A stretch of DNA of 64,000 nt, taken from Sulfitobacter delicatus. Its GTDB lineage: Bacteria; Pseudomonadota; Alphaproteobacteria; Rhodobacterales; Rhodobacteraceae. The DNA lies in contig NZ_FNBP01000001.1 in assembly GCF_900102535.1 (NCBI RefSeq), forward strand, positions 558,001 to 622,000, read 5' to 3'. Below are positions 31,721 to 40,063 of the stretch, piece by piece. The notes beneath the pieces are model-generated. The model was not told where the DNA came from. It saw only the letters and a list, made by a program, of their open reading frames with translations, and did no database searches. A program made the position numbers and the translations under genes. How positions within the stretch are numbered: the stretch's first letter is position 1; every line of letters begins with the position of its first letter.

Positions 31721-34456
31721 ATGCATTCCATGAACGACTATTCCTCGGCCATACAACTGCGTTCTGACCGGTGGAGCGCGCTGCGCGCCGCCACCACCGC
31801 TCTTGCGCGAGATGCAAAGGGAAAGGGCGCAGCCGCAGGGCGCAAGGATATCGAGGCGCTGTTCGACTCACTTGCTCTGATCGAGCCCTATTGGGCCTTT
31901 CCGGGCATGGGCGCTTTTGACCACATGCGCCGGCAATTCACCCACGGGAATTATGAGGATCTGGCTTTTGCCGTTAACCGTGTGACCCGCGCCCTGACCA
32001 CCGGCGCCTACCGGCGCCGGACCATCCCGCTGGAGCGGGATTCGCTGGATCAGGACGAACACGACGACGAGGCCATGCAGCCACCCGAGGCGCGTGCACT
32101 GGCCAAGCCCTATTTCGAAGTGCTGATTGTCGACAGCGTGAACGAGCATCAGGAACGCTGGCTGCGCAACAACGTGAGCCGCATGCGCCGTCCAGAGGAT
32201 CCGTTCATCTATGAGGCGGTGGTGGTGCCCAGCCTCGAAGACGCGCTCATTGCGGTGATGTTCAACCACAACATCCAAGCCATCGTGGTGCGCCCCGGCC
32301 TCACGCTGAAATCCAAAGTGGATCAGTCAATCCTGACCCGCTACCTCGCCCGCGCCGGAGGCCGAGACGAGATCGACGCGCTGCATCCCGAAAGCTATGG
32401 GCCTGAACTGTGCCGCATGATCGCCAAGGTGCGCCCCGAATTGGACGCCTATCTTGTGACGGAGCGCTCGGTTGAGGATATCGCGGGCCTTGATCTGGGG
32501 ATCTGTCGGCGGGTTTTCTACAACCAAGAAGACTTTATGGAACTGCACTTGAACATCTTGCGAGGAGTGCAGGCGCGGGCCAAGTCGCCCTTCTTCACCG
32601 CGCTGGTGGAATATTCCAAACAGCCGACGGGCGTCTTTCACGCCATGCCAATCAGCCGCGGTAAATCGATCACCCGAAGTCACTGGATTCAAGATATGGG
32701 GGCCTTTTACGGGCCTAACATCTTCCTCGCAGAGACTTCAGCAACGTCGGGCGGACTCGACAGTCTGCTTGAGCCGCATGGACCGATCAAAGAAGCGCAA
32801 GAACTCGCCAGCCGGGCCTTCGGCTCTAAACAGACATTTTTCGCCACCAACGGCACCTCGACCTGTAACAAGATCGTCGTGCAGGCACTGGTGCGGCCCG
32901 GTGACATCGTTCTAGTCGACCGCGATTGCCACAAGTCGCATCACTACGGCATGGTGCTGGCGGGCGCACAGGTCAGTTACCTCGACAGCTATCCGCTCAA
33001 TGAATACTCGATGTACGGCGCGGTACCGCTGCGGGAAATCAAGGAGCGGCTATTGGAGCTTAAGGCCGCGGGCAAGCTTGATCGCGTGCGCATGCTACTG
33101 CTGACCAACTGCACCTTTGACGGGCTGGTCTATAACGTCGAGCGGGTGATGGAGGAATGTCTGGCGATCAAGCCAGACCTGATCTTCCTCTGGGATGAGG
33201 CGTGGTTCGCTTTTGCCCGGTTTAGTCCCACATATCGCCAGCGCACGGCGATGAACGCGGCCAATGTGCTGCGCGAAAAGTTCAAATCCGAAGCCCATGC
33301 CGCGGCCTATGAAGAGCAGCAGAAAACGCTGAAGGATGCAGACGAGGAGACCCTGCTGAACACCCGTCTGATCCCACCGCCGCAGGCGCGGGTGCGGGCC
33401 TATGCAACGCAATCGACCCACAAGACGCTGACCTCTCTGCGCCAAGGGTCGATGATCCACGTCAACGATCAGGACTTTAAAGGCGAGGTGGAGCAAAGCT
33501 TTCACGAAGCTTATATGACCCACACGTCGACCTCGCCGAACTATCAGATCATCGCCTCGCTTGATGTCGGTCGGCGGCAGGTGGAACTAGAAGGCTTCGA
33601 GTTTGTGCAACGTCAGGTCGAAGCGGCCATGTCGATGCGCCGCGCGATCAGTGAACACCCCCTGCTCAGCAAGTACTTCAAAGTGCTCTCTGCCGGTGAC
33701 ATGATCCCGGAGATGCACCGTGAAAGCGGGGTGACCAGCTATTACGACGTCGAACAGGGCTGGACCGATATGTGGGACTGCTGGGAGCAGGACGAGTTTG
33801 TGCTCGACGCGACCCGCGTCACCCTCGCCGTGGGCGGCACCGGCTGGGATGGCGATACCTTCAAGACGCAGATTTTGATGGATAAGTACGGCATCCAGAT
33901 CAACAAGACCTCGCGCAATACCGTGTTGTTTATGACCAACATCGGCACCACGCGCTCTTCGGTCGCTTACCTGATCGAAGTGTTGGTCGAGATCGCGAAA
34001 TCACTGGACGAATTGCTCGACGATGCCAGCCGGATGGAACGGCTGTCGTTCGATCGTCGCGTCACCAACCTGATGGATAATTATCCCCCGCTGCCGGATT
34101 TCAGCAAATTCCACGATGCTTTCCGCGCAGCGGATACGCCTGAGGGGGACATTCGCACGGCCTTCTTCCTCTCCTATGATGAGAAAAACTGTGACTACCT
34201 CGACCTGAACGGCTCACTGCAAGAGGCGATGGACGCGGGAGATACCGTGGTCTCAGCCAGTTTTATCATCCCCTATCCGCCCGGCTTTCCGATCCTTGTC
34301 CCCGGACAGGTCGTCAGCCAGGAAATTCTCGACTTTATGCGTGCATTAGACGTGAGCGAGATCCATGGATACCGGCCCGATCTGGGCCTGCGCGTCTTTA
34401 CAACCGATGCGCTGAGCCGCGTACGCGGCAAAGACCTTTCTTCTTCACCCGTTTGA
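31721..34456 (+). CDS. Large Orn/Lys/Arg-type PLP decarboxylase
   Basis: 911 residues, against about 715-755 for enterobacterial Lys, Orn and Arg decarboxylases of this fold. A ~130-residue N-terminal extension precedes a flavodoxin-like wing (~130-240). The PLP domain follows (SATSGGLDSLLEPHGPIKEAQ, FFATNGTSTCNK, DCHKSHHYG, FLWDEAWFAF) with the PLP lysine Lys568 in STHKTLTSLRQGSM. An insert of about 50 residues lies between the Asp motif and the Lys motif. It probably decarboxylates a basic or related amino acid to an amine, but the substrate-specifying residues cannot be judged. GAGGA precedes the ATG at 31721. The ATP-grasp gene follows after 17 bases. Confidence 0.87.
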   Translation: MHSMNDYSSAIQLRSDRWSALRAATTALARDAKGKGAAAGRKDIEALFDSLALIEPYWAFPGMGAFDHMRRQFTHGNYEDLAFAVNRVTRALTTGAYRRRTIPLERDSLDQDEHDDEAMQPPEARALAKPYFEVLIVDSVNEHQERWLRNNVSRMRRPEDPFIYEAVVVPSLEDALIAVMFNHNIQAIVVRPGLTLKSKVDQSILTRYLARAGGRDEIDALHPESYGPELCRMIAKVRPELDAYLVTERSVEDIAGLDLGICRRVFYNQEDFMELHLNILRGVQARAKSPFFTALVEYSKQPTGVFHAMPISRGKSITRSHWIQDMGAFYGPNIFLAETSATSGGLDSLLEPHGPIKEAQELASRAFGSKQTFFATNGTSTCNKIVVQALVRPGDIVLVDRDCHKSHHYGMVLAGAQVSYLDSYPLNEYSMYGAVPLREIKERLLELKAAGKLDRVRMLLLTNCTFDGLVYNVERVMEECLAIKPDLIFLWDEAWFAFARFSPTYRQRTAMNAANVLREKFKSEAHAAAYEEQQKTLKDADEETLLNTRLIPPPQARVRAYATQSTHKTLTSLRQGSMIHVNDQDFKGEVEQSFHEAYMTHTSTSPNYQIIASLDVGRRQVELEGFEFVQRQVEAAMSMRRAISEHPLLSKYFKVLSAGDMIPEMHRESGVTSYYDVEQGWTDMWDCWEQDEFVLDATRVTLAVGGTGWDGDTFKTQILMDKYGIQINKTSRNTVLFMTNIGTTRSSVAYLIEVLVEIAKSLDELLDDASRMERLSFDRRVTNLMDNYPPLPDFSKFHDAFRAADTPEGDIRTAFFLSYDEKNCDYLDLNGSLQEAMDAGDTVVSASFIIPYPPGFPILVPGQVVSQEILDFMRALDVSEIHGYRPDLGLRVFTTDALSRVRGKDLSSSPV

Positions 34457-34473
34457 CCAAAAGGACCAACGAC

Positions 34474-35931
34474 ATGGCAACAATCCTCAAAAATATCTCT
34501 GAAATCCGCCGGTTCTTTCACCGAAACGAGGACCCGGTCTATTTCATCTCGGCCACCAACTTTAACCTGTTGGGCTTGGATGAATGGGTGAAGAACTTCA
34601 AATACATCTGCTACATCGATTGCTACGGCGGCAAGCATCCCAACGTCTTTTGCCCTTCGGAACAGCCGCATGCGGAGTTCCAGAGCATTGAGGACATCAA
34701 CAACTACCTGCTGCAGCACAAAGAGGTTATCGACTTTATCAAACGCCGTGGCGGCAAGCCCAAATTCGTCTTCCTGATGTTCGACGAAGAAACCGAGCGC
34801 CTGTCCAAAGAGCTGGGCGCTGACGTCTGGTTCCCAAAGGCCAAGCTGCGCCAGTCGATGGACAACAAGATCGAAACCGTGCGCATCGGCAACAAGGCGG
34901 GCGTGCCTTCGGTGCCGAACGTTCTGGCCGAAGTTAAGTCTTATGAAGACTTGAAAAAGACCTGTGAAAAGGCCGGGATCGGCAATGATCTGGTGCTGCA
35001 ATCGGCCTATGGCGACAGCGGGCACACCACGTTCTTTATCAAATCCGAAGCCGATTTCCGCCGCCACGAGAGCGAGATCATCGGCGAGGGTGAGATCAAG
35101 ATCATGAAGCGCATTGATTGCCGGGGTGCGGCGATTGAGGCTTGCGCTACCAAGGAAGGCACGATCGTCGGCCCGCTGATGACCGAGTTAGTCGGGTTTA
35201 AGGAACTGACCCCCTATCGTGGCGGCTGGTGTGGCAATGAAATTCTCGCCACCGCCTTCCCGCCCAAGGTGCGCGAAAAGGCGCGTGATCTGACTTTCAA
35301 GTTTGGGGAGCAACTCCGCAAAGAGGGTTATCGCGGCTATTTCGAGTTGGACTTCCTGATCGACAAGAAAACTGGCGACCTGTGGCTCGGCGAATTGAAC
35401 CCACGCATTACTGGCGCGTCTTCGATGACCAACCACGCGGCCTTTGCCCATGCTGACGCGCCGCTGTTCCTGTTCCACTTGCTGGAGTTCTCGAAAAAGA
35501 AGTTCAACCTCGATGTGGATGAGCTAAACGCCCGCTGGGCCGATCCGCAGAACATCGATGGCTGGAGCCAGATGGTCATCAAACACACCGAAGACAGTGT
35601 CGACATCTGCACCGAAGCGCCAGAGACCGGCATCTACAAAATGAAAGAAGACGGCAGCGTCGTCTTTGACCGCTTCGATTATCACCGCCGCGCGGTGGAA
35701 TCGGAGAACGAAGCCTTCTTCCTGCGCATCCTTCAGCCGGGTGATTACCGCTATGAAGGGGCCGACATTGGCATCCTCGTGACGCGGGGTCGTTCGATGA
35801 CGAAGTCTTTCCAGTTGAATGAGCGCGCGAAAAAGTGGATTCACGGGATCAAACGTGCAGTTGACGGCAAACCCCTGCCCACTGCGTCTGCCGGTCCGGA
35901 AGTCTCTGACCCGGCTTTCAAGATCCTTTAA
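34474..35931 (+). CDS. ATP-grasp ligase-like protein
   Basis: 485 residues from ATG 34474, preceded by AAGGA; an in-frame TTG at 34453 is less likely. An ATP-grasp domain occupies about residues 130-340: LVLQSAYGDSGHTTFFIKSE, MKRIDCRGAAIEACAT and the metal-binding GYFELDFLIDKKTGDLWLGELNPRITGAS with Glu and Asn ligands. Such proteins are often named biotin carboxylase, but no biotin carboxyl carrier or carboxyltransferase gene is near. Carboxylate-amine ligation through an acyl-phosphate is the more general reaction. Following the decarboxylase, it could join an acid to the amine formed there; this is inference. Confidence 0.78.
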   Translation: MATILKNISEIRRFFHRNEDPVYFISATNFNLLGLDEWVKNFKYICYIDCYGGKHPNVFCPSEQPHAEFQSIEDINNYLLQHKEVIDFIKRRGGKPKFVFLMFDEETERLSKELGADVWFPKAKLRQSMDNKIETVRIGNKAGVPSVPNVLAEVKSYEDLKKTCEKAGIGNDLVLQSAYGDSGHTTFFIKSEADFRRHESEIIGEGEIKIMKRIDCRGAAIEACATKEGTIVGPLMTELVGFKELTPYRGGWCGNEILATAFPPKVREKARDLTFKFGEQLRKEGYRGYFELDFLIDKKTGDLWLGELNPRITGASSMTNHAAFAHADAPLFLFHLLEFSKKKFNLDVDELNARWADPQNIDGWSQMVIKHTEDSVDICTEAPETGIYKMKEDGSVVFDRFDYHRRAVESENEAFFLRILQPGDYRYEGADIGILVTRGRSMTKSFQLNERAKKWIHGIKRAVDGKPLPTASAGPEVSDPAFKIL

Positions 35932-35949
35932 CGGGTATGAAAGGTCGCG

Positions 35950-36921
35950 ATGTTCTGGCGCGCTTTGTCCGAAGACACGCCCGGCCCCAAGTGGGCCGGT
36001 CTCTTCGCGGCCTATTGGCCCGACTACCATGCGTGGTGGCTCAAGGAAGGTGAGGCCGCGCGCCCGACCTATGCCCAGTGCCGCCGCGCGCTTGGCACCC
36101 ATATGCCGGAACTGCTGCCGCTTTATGACGAGCTTTGCACCCTCGCAGGCGGCGGCGATCATGCCGCGCGGTTCCTGAGCTTCTATTGTCTCCCGCCCTA
36201 TCTCTCGGCCTGTAGTCAGGCGATTTGGGCGGGCAAAGAGCCGGTCATGGTGCGGAATTATGACTATAACCCCAAGTCCTTTGACGCGATGGTGCTGCGC
36301 ACGAACTGGCAGGGGCGACAGGTGATGGGCACGTCGGACGGGCTTTGGGGCTTGGTCGACGGGGTGAATGACGCGGGGCTCGCGATTTCGCTCACTTTTG
36401 GTGGACGGCGCGTAGTGGGCGAAGGCTTTGGCGTGCCGCTGATCCTGCGGTACGTCTTGCAGACTTGCGAGACCACGGAACAGGCAAGCGAAGTGCTGGC
36501 CCGCGTGCCGACGCATATGAGCTACAACGTCACCGTGCTGGACCGCAAACGCAACTACGTCACCGCGATGATGGCCCCGGACCGTCCTACGCTGATCACT
36601 CGCGCAGCGGTGGCGACGAACCACCAAGAGAGCGTCGAGTGGATCAGCCACGCGCGCTTTACTGCGACGGTCGAGCGGGAGCGCTATCTGCTTCAGCGGC
36701 TGCGCTTGCACCGGGACCCGGAGGAGAAGTTCATAAACGCGTTCCTGAAACCGCCCCTTTATTCGACTGCTTTCAATGCCGGTTTTGGCACGCTCTACAC
36801 AGCGATCTACCGTCCTCGCAAACGCGAGATGGAGTTGCGCTGGCCGGGCACGGTCTGGCCGCTTTCTCTGTCAGAGTTCACCGAAGGGGGCCGCGAAGTG
36901 CTGGTTCCGGGAGCAGCATAA
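35950..36921 (+). CDS. C45-family autoproteolytic acyltransferase/hydrolase
   Basis: 323 residues, of the acyl-CoA:6-aminopenicillanate acyltransferase (C45, Ntn-hydrolase) family. The likely self-processing nucleophile is Cys88 in PPYLSACSQAIW, followed by MVRNYDYNP (the usual R-N-x-D pattern) and GTSDGLWGLVDGVNDAGLAISLTFGGR. Cleavage would give an ~87-residue alpha and a ~236-residue beta chain. Members form or break amide bonds, using acyl-CoA in the fungal enzyme. It sits between the ATP-grasp gene and a CoA-dependent racemase gene (2-base gap), which supports chemistry on acyl amides. Substrate unknown. Confidence 0.82.
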   Translation: MFWRALSEDTPGPKWAGLFAAYWPDYHAWWLKEGEAARPTYAQCRRALGTHMPELLPLYDELCTLAGGGDHAARFLSFYCLPPYLSACSQAIWAGKEPVMVRNYDYNPKSFDAMVLRTNWQGRQVMGTSDGLWGLVDGVNDAGLAISLTFGGRRVVGEGFGVPLILRYVLQTCETTEQASEVLARVPTHMSYNVTVLDRKRNYVTAMMAPDRPTLITRAAVATNHQESVEWISHARFTATVERERYLLQRLRLHRDPEEKFINAFLKPPLYSTAFNAGFGTLYTAIYRPRKREMELRWPGTVWPLSLSEFTEGGREVLVPGAA

Positions 36922-36923
36922 GG

Positions 36924-38024
36924 ATGGAGGAGCGCAAGGGTCCGTTGGCATCGCTGAAGGTGGTCGAGTTTTCTGGCCTTGGCCCTGCGCCGCTCGCCGG
37001 ACAATTGCTGGCCGATCTTGGCGCCGATGTTGTGACGGTGGATCGCAAAGCCGCGCCCGCCGACCCAACGGACATCAATCGCCGCGGCAAGCGTTCGGTG
37101 GTGCTGAACCTCAAGTCCTCGAATGGGCTGGAAGCGGCGAAGCGGCTGATCGCTGCCAGCGATGTATTGATCGAAGGGTTCCGCCCCGGCGTGATGGAAC
37201 GGCTTGGGTTGGGACCAGAGGAATGCCACGAAAAGCTGATCTATGGCCGCATGACCGGCTGGGGGCAGACCGGACCTTGGGCGCAGACGGCGGGGCATGA
37301 CATTAACTACCTCGCCCTGACCGGCGCATTGCATGCGATGGGGTCCAAGGACCAACCCCCGGTCCCTCCGCTGAACTTGGTGGCCGATTACGGCGGGGGC
37401 ACGATGTTTCTGCTGTTCGGCATACTTTCGGCCGTCATCGAACGCGGGGTGACGGGCAAAGGGCAAGTGGTCGATGCCGCGATGGTCGATGGTGTGCCAG
37501 CCATGATGGGGCTGATCCACAGCATGCTGGCGCAGGGGGCCTGGACGGAACAACGCGCATCAAACTGGCTTGACGGGGCGGCGCCGTTCTACCGCTGCTA
37601 CACCTGCGCTGATGGCAAGTTTGTCGCGGTCGGCGCGTTGGAGCCACAGTTCTACGCAATCCTGCTGGAGAAGCTGGGTCTGCCGATCGACTACCGCGAG
37701 AGCCAGAATGACACGGCCACATGGGACGTCCGCACCGCAGAGTTTGCAGAAATCTTTGCCACCCGTAGCCGCGACGACTGGGCGGCACATTTTTATGGAT
37801 CGGACGCCTGTGTCGCGCCGGTTCTCAGCTTTTCCGAAGCGCCTGACCATCCTCAGATGGCGGCACGAGGGAATATGCTGCGTGCGGATGGGGTCTTGCA
37901 GTCAGGTCGGGCGCCGCGCTTCGGCGATGCCAAGCCCCAGATGCCCGCCGCCCCGCGTCCGATTGGGGCGGATACCGATGCGGTATTGGCCGAACTCGGA
38001 CTGTCTGCGCACGATCTGGCATAA
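36924..38024 (+). CDS. Alpha-methylacyl-CoA racemase-like CaiB/BaiF protein
   Basis: 366 residues from ATG 36924 (GGGAG ten bases upstream). A class III CoA-transferase fold. The residues that define racemases of this fold line up: His125 (TAGHDINY), Asp155 (VADYGGG) and Glu240 (GALEPQFY), matching His126, Asp156 and Glu241 of the mycobacterial alpha-methylacyl-CoA racemase. A racemase acting on a 2-methylacyl-CoA is therefore more likely than a formyl- or carnitine-CoA transferase. It is the last gene of the five-gene cluster and is followed by a terminator hairpin. Confidence 0.87.
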   Translation: MEERKGPLASLKVVEFSGLGPAPLAGQLLADLGADVVTVDRKAAPADPTDINRRGKRSVVLNLKSSNGLEAAKRLIAASDVLIEGFRPGVMERLGLGPEECHEKLIYGRMTGWGQTGPWAQTAGHDINYLALTGALHAMGSKDQPPVPPLNLVADYGGGTMFLLFGILSAVIERGVTGKGQVVDAAMVDGVPAMMGLIHSMLAQGAWTEQRASNWLDGAAPFYRCYTCADGKFVAVGALEPQFYAILLEKLGLPIDYRESQNDTATWDVRTAEFAEIFATRSRDDWAAHFYGSDACVAPVLSFSEAPDHPQMAARGNMLRADGVLQSGRAPRFGDAKPQMPAAPRPIGADTDAVLAELGLSAHDLA

Positions 38025-38028
38025 GAAA

Positions 38029-38052
38029 ACCCCCGGTCGCGAAACCGGGGGT
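38029..38052. terminator. Terminator hairpin between the racemase gene and the PfpI gene
   Basis: A perfect 9-bp stem ACCCCCGGT / ACCGGGGGT with a 6-base loop, 4 bases after the racemase stop. On the minus strand it is followed by TTTTCTTAT, a usable U tract for the convergent PfpI gene. Confidence 0.85.
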
Positions 38053-38078
38053 GAATAGCCACAGAGGGCAAAGGCGTC

Positions 38079-38639
38079 TCAGGCCGCTTTGCGCTCGTGT
38101 TTGCCTTCTTCGATCTCTTCAACGATCTTGGCCACGAAGGCATCCAGATCTTCGGGCGACCGGCTGGTCACGATACCCTGATCGGCCACCACTTCGCTGT
38201 CTTCGTATTTCGCTCCGGCGTTTTTGACGTCTGTTGCGATGGAGGGACAGCACGTAGCCTTGCGGCCCTTGATGATCCCGGCTTCAATCAGCAGCCACGG
38301 GGCATGGCAGATGGCGGCGACAGTTTTGCCGCTGTCATGGAACTTGCGGATCAGCGCAATGGCGTCTTTGTTCACGCGCAGCAGATCGGGGTTAATCTGG
38401 CCGCCGGGCAGGACAATGCCTTGGTAATCGTCGACATTGACGTCTTTCAGAGCGAGGTCGGCAGGCGTGCTGTCGCCCCAGTCGTCTTCGTCCCAGCCTT
38501 TGATCTCATTCCCCTCAGGGGTCGCAACATGCACTGTCGCGCCACGGGCCCGGAGGTCTTTCAAGGGCTTTTGCAGTTCGGACTGTTCAAAGCCATCGGT
38601 GGCCAGAATGAGGATCTTCGCAGTGTTGATATCGGTCAT
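38079..38639 (-). CDS. DJ-1/PfpI-family stress protein
   Basis: 186 residues, the type-1 glutamine-amidotransferase-like fold. The nucleophile elbow is AAICHAPWLL with Cys111 and the neighbouring His112, typical of PfpI/YhbO-like proteins; GIVLPGGQINPD and the N-terminal ILATDGFEQSEL with its Glu also match. The family covers intracellular proteases, glyoxalases and deglycases, and protects proteins and DNA from carbonyl damage. AGGAGA precedes the ATG. It has a consensus EcfG promoter, so it is a likely member of the general stress regulon. It converges on the racemase gene. Confidence 0.9.
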   Translation of the reverse strand: MTDINTAKILILATDGFEQSELQKPLKDLRARGATVHVATPEGNEIKGWDEDDWGDSTPADLALKDVNVDDYQGIVLPGGQINPDLLRVNKDAIALIRKFHDSGKTVAAICHAPWLLIEAGIIKGRKATCCPSIATDVKNAGAKYEDSEVVADQGIVTSRSPEDLDAFVAKIVEEIEEGKHERKAA

Positions 38640-38668
38640 TGCTGTCTCCTTTTCGGTTCTGAAGACCC

Positions 38669-38693
38669 AACGGCTGCTAAGGCGCTACGTTCC
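38669..38693 (-). promoter_or_regulatory. Consensus EcfG promoter of the PfpI gene
   Basis: Minus strand: GGAAC (38693-38689), 16 bases, CGTT (38672-38669), an exact match to the EcfG consensus. The -35 begins 54 bases before the ATG, leaving a short leader with AGGAGA. Confidence 0.8.
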
Positions 38694-38801
38694 CATCACA
38701 CTTCGGTGAGTGCGAGAAGCCGCTTGCGAGGTTCTGACATTGAGGTGACCCGCATAGAATACTGGTAGCCTTTTGCGCCACGCATCATATATCCCGAGAT
38801 A

Positions 38802-39446
38802 ATGGATCACGCCGCCACCCCCCTTGCAGACCTGCCGTTAGACGAGTTGATCGTCTGTCCGCAGTGTGATGCCACCTACCGGTTGCGGCGGCCGAAGCAT
38901 GGGGAGCGTGCAACCTGCAGCCGCTGCCACACGGCTCTGATCACCCCGCGGCGTAACGCTGGCCTGCAGATCATCGCGGTGGCCCTCGCAGTCTTGGTGC
39001 TGATCCTCGGCGCAACAGTCTTTCCCTTTCTGCGGATCGACGCGGCGGGGACAAGCAATGCTGTATCGATCCTAGATGCCGCCTTGGCGTTCGGTGGACC
39101 GATGATCTTGCTGTCGCTGGCAACAGCCGCGCTGATTGTCTTTATCCCGCTGCTGCGGGTCATGCTCACGCTCTATGTGCTGATCCCAGTGGTGCTGGAC
39201 CGCCCCCCGGCCCGTCATGCGATCCCGGCGTTTCGCCTGTCCGAAGGGCTGCGGCCTTGGTCTATGGCCGAGGTCTTTGCAATCGGCTGTGCTGTGGCCT
39301 TGGTCAAAGTGGCCGATCTTGCCGATGTCGAATTCGGCCCCGCGTTCTATATGTTCGGAGCTCTGGTGGTGCTGGTCATCGCGCAGGACAGATTTTTGTG
39401 TAAATGGTCAGTATGGCAGTCTCTGGAACACCCGAAAAAATCTTAA
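38802..39446 (+). CDS. pqiA: Paraquat-inducible protein A, first half
   Basis: 214 residues. A cytoplasmic zinc-ribbon-like part (VCPQCDATYRL then TCSRCHTAL, residues ~18-48) is followed by four membrane helices, one of the two PqiA repeats. In E. coli PqiA is a single chain carrying both repeats and forms the inner-membrane part of the PqiABC lipid transport system with PqiB and PqiC. Here the second repeat is in another frame that starts 43 bases before this stop. A run of six A (39435-39440) lies in the shared region. The end reads EHPKKS and stop. Confidence 0.85.
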   Translation: MDHAATPLADLPLDELIVCPQCDATYRLRRPKHGERATCSRCHTALITPRRNAGLQIIAVALAVLVLILGATVFPFLRIDAAGTSNAVSILDAALAFGGPMILLSLATAALIVFIPLLRVMLTLYVLIPVVLDRPPARHAIPAFRLSEGLRPWSMAEVFAIGCAVALVKVADLADVEFGPAFYMFGALVVLVIAQDRFLCKWSVWQSLEHPKKS

Positions 39447-40063
39447 GCGCCCGTGAGTTGGGCCTCGTTGCCTGCACCCGTTGCGCCAAGCCTTGGCCGA
39501 TGGGCACGGAGACCTGTGGCCGTTGCGGGCACAATCTGATCTCGCGCGATGAGCTGAGCCTGCAGCGGGTCTGGGCCTATTGGACAGTCGGACTGATGTG
39601 CTACATCCCCGCCAACGTCTATCCGATGCTCCTGACACGGACCCTGTTTCAGGTCGATGAGAGCACGATCATCGGCGGTGCGATTGAACTGGCGCAATAC
39701 GGCAACTGGGGCATCGCCTTTATCATTCTGTTTGCGTCGGTCGCCATTCCGCTGGGCAAGTTTTTCGCCGTGGCTTATCTGGCGCTCAGCGTGCAGCTCG
39801 GTTGGGTCACTTCGCAGCGTCGGCGGCATTACCTCTATGAGGTGGTTGAGTACATTGGCCGTTGGTCCATGATCGACATCTTTGTGGTTGCGATTTTGTC
39901 GTCTCTGGTGCAACTCAAGACACTGGCATCCATCAATCCGGGAACTGCGAGCATCTTTTTCGCCCTCTCTGTGATCTTTACGATGTTGGCTGCGCAAGCG
40001 TTTGATTCCCGTATGATCTGGGATGCTCAAGCCAAAGACGAGGGCCCGAACCACCATGACTGA
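39404..40063 (+). CDS. pqiA: Paraquat-inducible protein A, second half
   Basis: 219 residues from ATG 39404 (a second ATG at 39413 is possible; only a distant AGGA precedes them). It repeats the layout of the first half: a zinc-ribbon-like ACTRCAKPW / TCGRCGHNL pair, then four membrane helices including TVGLMCYIPANVYPML. It overlaps the first half by 43 bases in the -1 frame, so translation is coupled or a -1 shift on the A run would fuse the two into a normal PqiA. The pqiB start overlaps its last 8 bases. Confidence 0.83.
   Translation: MVSMAVSGTPEKILSARELGLVACTRCAKPWPMGTETCGRCGHNLISRDELSLQRVWAYWTVGLMCYIPANVYPMLLTRTLFQVDESTIIGGAIELAQYGNWGIAFIILFASVAIPLGKFFAVAYLALSVQLGWVTSQRRRHYLYEVVEYIGRWSMIDIFVVAILSSLVQLKTLASINPGTASIFFALSVIFTMLAAQAFDSRMIWDAQAKDEGPNHHD

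Noticed and set aside
34474..35931. ATP-grasp protein as a true biotin carboxylase
   Set aside because: No biotin carrier or carboxyltransferase genes in the cluster and only the general ATP-grasp motifs can be seen.
39404..40063. Second PqiA half considered as a pseudogene fragment
   Set aside because: It keeps its zinc-ribbon cysteines, four intact membrane helices and an overlapping join to pqiB, so it looks functional.
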